From assembly GCA_032988165.1 (NCBI GenBank), contig JANTQF010000041.1:1-64000 (forward strand): a DNA stretch of 64,000 nucleotides, given 5' to 3'. Of the stretch, positions 39,001 to 49,495 are shown piece after piece (position 1 is the stretch's first letter; each line of letters starts with the position of its first letter). The translations under genes were made by a program, and so were the position numbers. The notes below the pieces were generated by a model. It saw only the letters and a list, made by a program, of their open reading frames with translations. It was not told where the DNA came from and searched no databases. This stretch comes from Emmonsiellopsis sp. PD_33 (Eukaryota > Ascomycota > Eurotiomycetes > Onygenales > Ajellomycetaceae).

Positions 39001-40376
39001 GGGGGAAATAGGACCGAAAATAAAAATCACGCTTGATATGTCGGTAACCGAATTCGCGATCTCTTATCATCAAAAGGAACAGAAGATAGTATGTAAAAGC
39101 ATAGAAATCCTCGGCACGCTGTTCCCTGAGATGGCTCATATTGGATGGATGGACAATCGGACTAGTAGGTGGAGTTTGAGGAGAGGCGAGTCTTGGACGG
39201 AGATCTCAAATTGTTCCGCTAAAATAGGCCTGTGTTTAGTCCCCCACAACTAACCAATTTGCGCTCGGGGCCCCCTCATAAAATCTGCCGAGCGAGTCTC
39301 AGTAACTCTCCAGAAACGCACCTCTGCATGGCGGGAGACAAAATTATGTCAATGGACGGAAGTTCGGAACGAGTGATGGGAGGGGTCAATAATTGAGCTC
39401 TCAGGACTATGTGCAGTTCCTCAAAACTCTAGATCTCTGATCCTGCCAAAAGTTTGTGGCACAGCGATTCATAGAGGAGTGCAGTTTCTAGTTCTGCTGG
39501 GTCCGAACGGCCCACTTGAGAAAAATCCATGTGAAGTGCGAATCTTGTCAAGAGAGAAGCTCGTGGGGGTAAAAGCGCGAAACGGTTGGGACGGGACGAA
39601 TTTGATGGCCGACCTTGAGCTAGACAGCAGTTGCAAGCTCAAGGGGAATCTTTGCAAAGATGCCATTTCTTATCTGCGAGGTAAGCCGTGTCTAAAGAAC
39701 AAAAATTTCCTTGATCGCGTCGCTGCTTTGCTAATGCCGTACGGCCTCGTCAGGATCATTTGGAAGCCGTAAACCGTCTTCATCCTTCGGACGATATACC
39801 CTCTGATGTGGAAACGGCCTATGGCGCCGTTATGCGCAACCCCAAAAAGTATCCGCTGTAGAATGCAGAAGGAACAAAGGAGTTGCCATATCCGGAATTT
39901 GGCCGAAGGTGTTCAACGCAAGGAGCAGTTGCTCGATGCTTTCGGTTGAAGGTGTGCAAAATAGTCCCGATGCGTGGGAAGGCATCACGGTGAGAATTCG
40001 ACGGAAATATCAATTGTGGCGTAAATTCGGTACATAACAGGATAGGTAAGGGGACAGTATGCCTGGTTTCCAAGGTTGATAGGGAATATGGTCACGTAGC
40101 TATTCCTTCGTGCACGGCCTGGGCAGCCTCATGGTACTGGAATCGTGGGTTTAGGGCAAGTCCAACACTTCCACTCCTACCACGGGGGAATGGGAATAGC
40201 AGTATTAAATGACTCCAAACCGAAATGTTGTTCAATGTGGCTATTATTTCATATGCCGCAGAGATCTTTTGAAGCGGCGAGCGGCGGAAAATAGAGAAAG
40301 TCTCTAGCAATTTTACATGAACATCGAGGCGCTCATGTTTAGGAAACAAAGCAGTTTTGATGAAAGTCAGCGCCGT
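33001..40376. other. Gene-free stretch, right half of the desert
   Basis: Frames of 90-190 codons occur (for example 36297-36776 and 37184-37669, plus) but lack recognisable families. A CCAG tandem tract lies at about 35050-35077. CpGs are present. I see no transposon ends, RNA gene or splice-linked exon set I would defend. Confidence 0.4.
35050..35077. repeat. CCAG tetranucleotide repeat
   Basis: About six tandem CCAG units in non-coding DNA. Confidence 0.85.
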
Positions 40377-42450
40377 TCAAGAGTGCTGCGACCGCGGCTT
40401 ATATGCTTCAGAAGAGCTCGAGTCAGGAGGAGAATGGCGGGCTGATCCAGAAGAGGCTTCGATGGCAAGTCGCGGTTGATAAGACTCTTCATCACTGGGT
40501 TCGTCGTCGTCTCGTCGCCTACGACGCTCATGGCGGTTTGAAGTGTACTTCGCTATAGAATCGTCAGTAGAAAAAACATGATTAAGCAAGGGGCCGAGTG
40601 TACAAACCTCTGATCTCCGCCGTTTTTATAGCGAATTGCTCGATCTCTTCCCTCGTCACAACTCTCAAAATAATTATATAATCCGGACGCTCTTCATATC
40701 GCTCTCCTTCGAGGGCTGCAGGGGTGATAAGTTTTCGGTCAACTTTGGTCCAACGTGCGCCTGGGGGGATTCCCTTTTTGACCGCGTCTTTTAGAGGCGC
40801 AACACCTTCCCTCACGGCATTACGATCTTCAGGAAACTTATCCCTTGGAGGCTTGAGAATGCCTTTCGGAGGCGCATCCGGTTCCTTGGGGCGGGCAGGT
40901 TCGGGCAGGGGGTGCTTCCAGTGGTGTTGGTCGGTGGCTTCGGTGGGAGTCGAAACAATCGCGCTTTCACCGGGAAGGAATCTTTCTAGTTGTCGATGGT
41001 CAGGTCTGTCAAGTTCCCTGGTGTCGAGACCATTAAAGTTGTCAAGCTCTTTAGAACGGTGGATACGGTGCGTCTCAATGCTTTCCTCGGAACGGTCCTT
41101 CGATTGTTGCTCATTGGTTCTATATTTTCGCCTCCTCCTGTCGTTATCTGAGTGCTCTTCGTCTATTTCGCTATCCGAGTGCCTTTCTGTTGGCATTTCC
41201 TCTTTGGCTTTCAAACCTCGAGGGATTTCCTGGTCCTGGAATTTCCGAGGGTCCGGTCGGTTACTGATTCCACTGTCATATCCTTTGTCTGGAAAATCTT
41301 TTGAATAACCGCTGGCTAGGCTTGCTGTAGCCAGCCCGCTGGACAGTGGAATATCTCTCGTATCCTTCGACTCGACATCTAGTCTGCGAGGCTGCCCGTA
41401 TCGCCTATCCTCTCGGTATTTATGGGGGCCCCGAGATTCCTCAAACTCTTGACCATATGTTGCTACCTTATCGCTCTCCTGGTGAAGGGAAACAGGAGCC
41501 CGTGTCTTGGTGCGAGAGGCTCCAGATACGCGAGATGACTCGCTACCTTCTCTGTCCCTAGAAGATCGACGGGTATCGTCTCTCCCTATTCTATCAAATC
41601 CTCTTGATGAAGGTGGTGGCCCGCTACCCCTCGAATCTCTAGGAATTTGTGGGAGATACTGTTCTAAACCTGTTAGGCTTAAAGGCCTTCCTTTCTTTTT
41701 TCTATAACTATCGCGGCGATCGTCTTCCGTGGCTTCCCAGTCTCTGTAGAATTGTTCCTTTGGATTGGTATATGAATATGAATCATATAGATCAATATCC
41801 TGCGATTTCGTACCAGAGCCAGGAACTAGATAACCGCGTCGCGACCCTCTTGTAGCAGCAACCAAATAACCCCGGTCTATTCTGGAGTTCGCCCCGGCAC
41901 TTTCAGGTGCCAATCGTCTTTCTCGATCATCGGTGCTGAAATTCCGACGGCCAGTTCGCAAAGAAGACGCAGGTTCGATAAAGCGATCTTGGTCGTTTTT
42001 GGCATAATATGACAAAGGTCGTGCGGAGCGACTACCATCATATCCTATGAGGGCTCTATTAGGAGATGCTGGTATGACAAGCCCGAGTGAACGACGCTTT
42101 GAATCTGCGACGGATGAGGTATTGCTCCTTGGGCGCACAGCATACTCGGTTCGTGATGTTGTTGGCGGATCAGTCAAACGATAGGTTTTGGACGAGATTG
42201 GTTGCACCTCCACTGCACGATCTTCCCCGGGTCGAGGGGATCGCTTCGGGTAGTAATAGTTTCGGGAAAAGGATTCTAAATTTCGATCGCCCGCGATGCT
42301 TGAAGATTGGTATCCGTGGTAGGCTGCTCTCGAGGGGAAGTTGTACGGGTCTATATCGGAGCTAGCAGTCATATTCCCCGTGGAAGCCCTCATGGGGTCA
42401 ACGTAATGTTTGCGGTCGGGCGACGACTGGCGATAGCGAGGATAACTCAT
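40377..42450 (-). CDS. Disordered DUF8035-type fungal protein
   Basis: Two exons, 42450..40608 and 40552..40377, with a 55 bp intron (donor GTTTGT, branch CTACTGAC, acceptor TATAG); 672 residues. The frame could start at a TTG at 42465, but the ATG at 42450 (MSYPRYRQSS) is the natural start. About 500 residues are rich in Arg, Ser, Asp and Tyr and likely disordered. The conserved part is near the C-terminus: APPKGILKPP at about 544, then GIPPGARWTK, then EERPDYIIILRVVTREEIE. This is the pattern I associate with the fungal DUF8035 family. The second exon adds a basic RHERRRRRDDDE stretch and an Ser-rich tail. No catalytic motif, signal peptide or membrane segment is seen. The function is unknown; the family call is from memory of its motif. 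Confidence 0.8.
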
Positions 42451-45400
42451 AATGCAAGCAGGCAATTGATATATTTAACGAGGTGCTGGTTTCGATCGAT
42501 CCTTGACAGTAACTGAGTACTGCAGCTTTCTTTTGTTTCCACCTTACCAGTGTATGGCGGGCAACCTTCATATGGATGGACGGAATAGGGCGGGGTATAT
42601 ACCGACGGCGATGGCGGGAAACAGGTCAGGGTTTCATCGTACCCAACCTATTAGTGATCGCTTCAAAATCCAGGCCAGAAAGTCTGTGCGAAAGGATCTG
42701 TGCTGACTGATAAGAAGTTCGTTATGACAGAGGTAACTTGTGTTGGTGGTGTAGTCTGCACCTGTTTGACAGGACGGAATTCAAGGACCCAAAGAAGGAT
42801 AGAGATATGACGTAAAGGACAGATATTGGAAAAGCGAGACTCGTAAATAGGCGTAAATAGTGATGCGTTGATATATATCTGTGTGGACGAGGCAAAATTT
42901 GCGGGAATGAGGGGCAGTTTTTTGCGCACATAAGTTCTAGCAGGCGACATCATACTATGTCAGCAAGACTGAATCCTTGTTCACCAGAATCGGCTGGCCT
43001 CAGGCAATGCGAAAAACAGGCAGTTTTCTTGGATGACAACATACTATACTCTATTCATTGTTATTCGATTCTGGCCACAGCCAATCTTGATTGAAGCGCA
43101 GTACCAGTCGAGAAGGAAATTGGTTGCTACACCGTCTCTAGCGGTTAATCGACAGCAGACACCAATACGAAGTATACCGGGAATATTACACCTTAGGAGG
43201 TATATGTGTCCGAAAAGACTGAACAACGTCAATTGCGGTTCTTTGGGAAACAGGATGACGGGAAGACGAGGATGGTGGAGGATGGACGAGAGGTGGTTTA
43301 TATTGGCGGGGCTAGCTGCGGCTCTGCGGAACCACTCATCTTCCGGGCGGCCACCAACAAATATCTGTGGAATGTCATCCTCGCAACACATAACCGACCA
43401 TCCCCATCCCCACAGTTTCTTTCTGGCAATACTACAGCAACTAGGCTTGGGGGCTTGCGCCCGATTCGAATGAAGCTCCACGGCCGCCTGGCATCGACCG
43501 GGCACACAAACCAAACAGTGCAGCTAATTGGAGACGACGACATGCGACGTTTGAGCGGAGACGTCTAACTCCATTTCCGAAAGAGTTGTTTCCATGGAAC
43601 ATTCCTACGCGGTGCCAGAGTTGAATTCAGGGGAACGATCGATCCATGGTCAGATCCCGACCACTCGATGATAATGAATGGATACCACTTAGCCCCTCGC
43701 CTCTGCCCGGAAGTTTTCAGTACTACGCGAACAATACGTGTAGCCTCGTGCGGAAAGAACATTAAGTCAGTCAGGCGGCTATAAACCAGCCTATCGATAT
43801 TCGTCGTTTGGTGGAGGACGGAATAAACTTCGTCAAGATCAAGATCCATCGAGGTTCCTTCAAGAGACTGGACGCAGCATGGATATATGATCAGGCAAGT
43901 AACACACCCTCCGACGAGTCCATAGATAGGGGCGTGATTCAGCCCTCAACAATGAACGTCAGGTGTACCCACTCGGTGGAAGTATTATCATTTGATCCTC
44001 CGTTTATGCTATGTCATACTGGGTTGCATTTGATTAACGAGGGATCCAGTCTTTAGAATAGTCATCATTGCTTCAACATGGCCAATTAAGGGCTGGACAG
44101 ACATTTGAGAAGGAAAAAAATATCATAGCCAGCCCAGCCGGGGAGCGCATGTTTCAAGCTCTAGTGAAGATGTCACGGTTTTGTTGGTGAACAAATCTGT
44201 CGAGAAGTGCCTCATCCGAGATGCATTTGGACCCGTGGGCCGGCTAAAACGCCCGAGAGGCAACACACAGAAAATCACATTTCCGGTAAATAGGGCCAGG
44301 CGGACACCGGACAAATATCAATGGAGGGTCACGAATGGTGGCAGTGCCATTGGAGCGGCCTTTCCCCCCCATTCCGATGCAAGGCTCCCTGGCGGACCAC
44401 AGAGGCTTGGCAGCCTTGAAAACTCCCGGGTATCAACTATGTTATTCCTATCATAAGACTACAGATCATCGAACTCTAGACATGTTCTAGCGTTAGGGCC
44501 CAAAGCCGGTTGTGGCTGTTGACATAAACGACCGTACCGGGTATGCCCCCCCTCCCCTCTCGGCGCAACGGTGAGGACAGTCGATTAACTGAAACCGCTA
44601 CTACTAGCAACCAGTTGGATCTACGTGAGCTACTGAAGAATTGAATTGTGCTGTGGATCCTACGCAAAATTGCATGCAGCTTTTTTTATTGTTTACTAGG
44701 AAATCCGCCATGGTCCAGTCAAACGGGCTCCTGGAGAAATCCACGATGCCAGAATAGCAAGCTATGCCGATCCTCGATGCTTACCAGAGCTCGGGGAATA
44801 TATTTCCCTTAGTACCGGATCTTTATCTGCCTACAACGCGCAGAATGCAAATTCAAGTCCTTGGTATATCGCCACTACTCCCCTGAGCTTGACTAGGCAA
44901 GCGTGTACAGTACGGAGTATTTTCCTACACTTGACATCACGACTTCGAGATCCTAACCTCTCCTTTTGATCGAGATAAACCCTCCTTCCCCGAGGCTGTA
45001 TTAAACAATATCGACCCGGCCGCTGTCGAAGCTGTGCCCAACTCACTAGCGCTACCCGCGGCTTAGCCAGAACGGTTTGGCGATGGGCCTTCTAACGCTG
45101 TTCCTGGAAGTTTCGACGCTTTGAGTGGTGACCCTGCGGATGTACGCGAGACGCTATATTTTCTGAGGGATTCGGACTCAAGAAGCTAAGGCTTCTTGTG
45201 TTAGTCTATGGCTGTCTCTGTCAGGGGATAGTTGTTCGTTCCCGGTCCCGGTACAGATGTATGCCTGCTATGCCCTGATTGCGAAGCCGGCCGGGGTTAC
45301 TTTGTTCATCAGTATAATCTCAAGATGAAGAGAATGATTTCGACAACTCATGTTTTAACCTCTAGACACTCAGGCTATTATAATCTATTTGAACTGACGA

Positions 45401-46393
45401 TAATTCATCCGCATCTATATCGAAACAGATACGCCATCAGCGTTCTTGCTCTCACCTCTGCATCCAAAGGTTCTTACTTCCCCAAGCGTGTTTCTAGCAA
45501 GCTGCGCATTGCCAACATCGCCTCACCACTATTGGCCCATCATTTCTATTAGCCTTTCCCCTGGTCAAGTCCTTAACTTCCTGCCGAAGACCTAGCCCCG
45601 AGGGAGGCAAGGCGTTGGTATAACAAGTATAAACAGCCCGCTGAATGTCTCATTAGAAGGCCCCAAGGAGGCCATCGATTCTGTTGAGGCGCAGGCTGAC
45701 CTAATTTGCCCAGAAGTTGAAAACAGGAGTTGTTTATCATTCCTCGGCGATGCGCTCCGCAGCAGCCGAGTAGCTGTCGTGAATTGAGAGACTCGAGACC
45801 GCCGGCATGCTGTCAGGGTGCTGTTGTTGCACTATGATGAATCGACTATCCCGGTGGGGTGCATCTCGGGCAAGAATCTTGTGTTTGAGGACCAGATGGT
45901 GGGGGAGGTTGGGGGGTTGAAGGATGTATGCCTTGTCTAACATAACTGGCTATGTTATTGCCGGCTCTACGGGGTGGGTAACTACTTGGCTATGAGGGAG
46001 AAGCACTGCCATGAAGCGGCCCCAAACATCGAGCATCCAGCCCCAGTAACATTTAAATCACAGGTTGGGCTCGCAACAAGGTACTAGTAATGGAAAGGAA
46101 AGGCCGATGAGATGAGCTAAGTAAGTGCAATCACTAATTCACAAAAACTCCTCTTGTCCTCCTTATATCAAAATAATAGCCGTCTATTAGCCCATATTGC
46201 GATATATATCGAGTATCTTGGTATCTTGAAGCATAAATAACATTAAAAAAAGACAAAAACATGAAACCGGCTGCATAGCGAGCGAGGCAAAGCAACTACT
46301 CGGCCATCCACGAAACCGCCTGTTCGTACGATGTATACGATAATTATGCCACGATGAATACAACCTCGTACACGACACCTGCCATCCGATAGC
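42451..46393. other. Intergenic region between DUF8035 gene and siderophore locus
   Basis: This 3.9 kb has only short frames without recognisable content (for example 43044-43514 minus and 45737-45943 minus). It should include the promoter of the DUF8035 gene at its left end and the 3' end of the MFS gene at its right. I see no mobile element or RNA gene. Confidence 0.45.
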
Positions 46394-48348
46394 TCAGAAC
46401 AATACACCCTTAGTTTGTGTACTGTTGGTGAGCTTGATATCTCTGATGACGAACATCCAGATCAGAGAAAGTGCCACGATGACCGTTCCAGCAATCAACA
46501 TCTTGCTTTGCGCATCGGCATAGGCATAGGAAATGGCGTCGCGAACCACTGTGCCTCTCTCATAGCTCAGTTGAACATCGAGAGACTCATAGATTGATTC
46601 CCAGTTGGGGAGTTCGGATTTGGGAAGCAGCCGTTGCAGTGCACCGGGCAACGAGTGCGTCCAGATCGCGCCGGAGATACTGCTGCCGATGGCGCCGCCC
46701 ATTGTGCCGAATACATTCAAGAAAGCAAGAGCAGAGGCGGCGTTGTTATGGTCCGTTGCCGACAGCACCGCGACCTGTTGACAGATAATCATCGTACCCC
46801 CAGCGAATGCAATGAAGATCTGACACATAACGCTATAGCCCACCGACCAGCTCGGGTTTCGGAAATAGATCATGAGACCTTCTCCGAGGATGTAGAGGGG
46901 CACGGCGAAGAACAGCAGCCAGCGGAACCGACCAGTCTTGCGAATGAGAAGACCCACACACAGCAGCCAAACACCAGAAACTACATCGAAAATGTTGATG
47001 ATGTATCCAGAAATCGTGATGCTCGTGCCGTACACAACCTGAAGATACGACGAGTAGTAGCCGAACCAGCAGTAGTAGGCAATCATATAGCAAGCATCCA
47101 CAAGACAGGCACCGATCACGGTGCGGGACATCAGGATACGCCAAGGAAGGAAGGGGACAGGCGCGACGAAGCGTTCGACCAAGGCGAATGCAATCAGGCA
47201 TACGATACCGACCACCAGCATGGCAATGATGTGACCAGACCGCCAGTCATCTTCTGCGGACCCAGCAATGCTGAAAGGGAGCAGGAAAAGAACGAGGCCG
47301 GCTGCTAGGAGAAAAACCCCGAGAACTAGCAAATGAGTTAGCACCATGGTATTGCACCGGGGAATGAATGATAAGCTTACGATCAAACTCGATAACGTAG
47401 AAGATGATGCTCTGGATCCATGTTCTGCCGCTGCTCTCCCTTTCGGGTAACAGACCCGCCTTCTCTGCCTTGTGACGGTTGTACCTCAAAAGAACAAACA
47501 TGGGAGTGGCCACGACAGGAAGCACAATGGCAAAACAGCCATATCCCCACCGCCAGTTCGATTGATAGAAGTGCTCCGCCGCAGCAGGGCCGGCGAATGC
47601 AGTGATAATGTATGGAGAGGAAGTAAAGGCAAAGGCAAGACCTCGATCGCGCAGAGTGGAGGTATCAATCGTGATCACATCGATACTAAAGATGATACCC
47701 GCAAAGCCAACACTGTAAAAGACCTGCAAGCAGTCAGTTTCCTCCTTGAAACGAGATTAACGGGCGAGAGCATTACCTGTGCTGCACAGTAGGTCGCGAT
47801 ATTGTGACATGTTGCCGACAGAATCAACCCAATGGTCGCAATTACTGTCATGAGCAGGAAACCAACTGATCGATCCCACAGATTGAGAATCTTTGCAAGA
47901 GGCATGTACGTCGCGGACGACATGGCACTGGATACGATCGAAATGACCGGAATCAACGAGTGTGACTCGAACCCACTGGTCACATAGGCTGAGAGATTGC
48001 CGGTAATGGAGTTTTGGAAGGCATTCACGCAGTACACACACCACATTCTAATCAAATTCATATTGTTAGTCGCTTGATGCACCGAGGATACTAGACAATT
48101 ACTCACAGAATGTAGGCTAGAGCCAAGGACTTTTTGGTCCATATCAGAGTCATAGCCTCGGCCTGCATCACACCATTTTGAGCTTTCTCATCGGGTAGCT
48201 TATCTCCAGCGCCCGGGGGCAGCCCTTCAGCAGCTTCCTTTGATCCAGCCATACTTTCGGAGTCTGGAGAAGATTGTGGAGCAGAAGAGTTCTCTGTGGT
48301 GGGAGAATCTGCAGATTGAAAGAACTTCTTCTGCCACGAGGACAGCAT
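46394..48348 (-). CDS. mirD: MFS siderophore transporter (MirD-like)
   Basis: Four exons (48348..48107, 48047..47777, 47723..47381 and 47325..46394) join in frame by GT-AG introns, one with a TGCTAAC branch site; 595 residues. A hydrophilic N-terminus of about 70 residues (Ser/Glu/Gly-rich) precedes the membrane part. About 14 hydrophobic segments follow, the number usual for the siderophore-iron transporter branch of the major facilitator superfamily. Typical stretches are WCVYCVNAFQNSITGNLSAY in the first membrane helix and YGTSITISGYI in a later loop. The family takes up ferric siderophores at the plasma membrane by proton symport. The gene is divergent from the ABC transporter and close to the sidD-like NRPS, matching the A. 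fumigatus order sidD, ABC, mirD. The mirD name is inferred from that position; the exact ligand is not visible. Confidence 0.85.
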
Positions 48349-48810
48349 TGTGGATGGGCTGAGTCGTTTGCACGCTCTGCTCACAGGAGGTTGGCGGAGG
48401 ATGAGAGAGAATTGACGAGACCGAGACAGACGATGTCCCTTTGGCCTCTTTTTCAAGTCAATCGCTCGTGCCCAAATCAACACTGTCAGCCCACATCGGA
48501 AGAGAGCCGGGCTGGGCCACATCCACCTTCGACCTTGGCGGGGAGCAATTCCTATAACGATACATTTAGGGAGGATGAAAAGGAGCAAAGTAGTGAATAC
48601 ACAGATACTGTACTGAAAACTCCACTATGGAAGCGCCTCAAATACAGCATTACACAGAAACCCCTGTGGATGAGATCATAGATACAGCAGGGGGTATCTT
48701 TAAATTATATTCGTGTATTGTAGAAGCTTCAAATATGGAGAATCAGAAACAGTTATCAATCAAAGTGGGGAAGATTAAACAGTTTCTAGCAATCTGTGCC
48801 GAATCTTCAC

Positions 48811-48819
48811 ATCTGATAA
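48811..48819 (+). promoter_or_regulatory. SreA-type GATA box 1
   Basis: Exact ATCTGATAA, in repeat unit 1, 463 bp upstream of the MFS start codon. Confidence 0.7.
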
Positions 48820-48934
48820 CTTTTACCATTCGTTACACCATTAACTTACACACGCACAGTACCTTGGCTAATGTAGTTAACGTTATCAATCAAAGTGGGG
48901 CACTCTCGGAACAAAAACTTGTGGAATCTTTCAG

Positions 48935-48943
48935 ATCTGATAA
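48935..48943 (+). promoter_or_regulatory. SreA-type GATA box 2
   Basis: Exact ATCTGATAA, in repeat unit 2, preceded by GGAATCTTTCAG. Confidence 0.7.
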
Positions 48944-49087
48944 CTTTTATCTAATGAATACAGCAAGTGGATATAATTGAGTATGGTATTAGTGTACCAT
49001 ACATTTCAGAATCCTTCCACTAATAATGTTATCAATCGGGGTGGGGCACTCTTGGGAAAAAAACTAAAATTCTGTGGAATCTTTCGG

Positions 49088-49096
49088 ATCTGATAA
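49088..49096 (+). promoter_or_regulatory. SreA-type GATA box 3
   Basis: Exact ATCTGATAA, in repeat unit 3, preceded by GGAATCTTTCGG. Confidence 0.7.
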
Positions 49097-49259
49097 TTTT
49101 TACCATCAAAGGTGGTTCAAATACAGCATTCCACACCTGAATTCATAATGTATTTATTTGAGTATGGTATTTGTGGACCATGGACTTTCAAAACCTTGCA
49201 CTAAATGTACCTAGGTCCTAAGGAGAAAAAGTTATCAATCAATCCACGGAATCTTTCAG

Positions 49260-49268
49260 ATCTGATAA
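49260..49268 (+). promoter_or_regulatory. SreA-type GATA box 4
   Basis: Exact ATCTGATAA, in repeat unit 4, 228 bp upstream of the ABC start codon and preceded by GGAATCTTTCAG. Confidence 0.7.
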
Positions 49269-49495
49269 AATTTACGTAACAATACCAATGCCTACTTCCG
49301 GTGTTGATCCTCTTCTCTTCGTTTCCTTTGGGCATCATAGAAGTAGCCAAGCCGTGTCCCACAGCGGCATCGGAATGGAAGGGATTTTGCTTGATGTGTG
49401 GACGCATTCTTCTGGCGTTGAGCTTGCCAGTCTTCGCTCCATGAGTCGAAACGGTGCTCAAGTTAGTTCACCAATTTTAAAGCCGATGCTGAACT

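Larger units (their letters stand above)
48752..49270. repeat. Four diverged repeats in transporter promoter
   Basis: Units begin GTTATCAATC at about 48752, 48892, 49028 and 49231 (spacing about 140, 136 and 203). Units 1 to 3 continue as a GTGGGG-containing word; units 2, 3 and 4 share GGAATCTTTC just before the ATCTGATAA box. Between units, AATACAGCA and GAGTATGGTATT words also recur, so the ancestral unit was probably about 140-200 bp. Confidence 0.8.
48349..49495. promoter_or_regulatory. Divergent transporter promoter with four SreA-type GATA boxes
   Basis: The MFS and ABC genes point away from this 1.15 kb. It has four diverged repeats, each starting GTTATCAATC (about 48752, 48892, 49028 and 49231) and each holding an exact ATCTGATAA. 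The published target of the iron-regulated GATA repressor SreA is ATCWGATAA, so iron-sufficiency repression of both genes is likely. The GTTATCAATC word itself contains a reverse GATAA core. A CCAAT pentamer lies at 49285-49289; CCAAT-complex/HapX control is possible but unproven. Confidence 0.75.

Noticed and set aside
43044..43514. Overlapping frames of about 150 codons on both strands
   Set aside because: Neither frame has a domain, and both strands are equally open, which suggests chance.
45737..45943. Minus-strand 68-codon frame that reads like a protein C-terminus
   Set aside because: Considered as a relic of another siderophore gene, but no motif supports that and no upstream exon was found.
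46634..47308. 224-codon plus-strand frame
   Set aside because: It is antisense to the last exon of the MFS transporter, whose membrane helices explain the open opposite frame.
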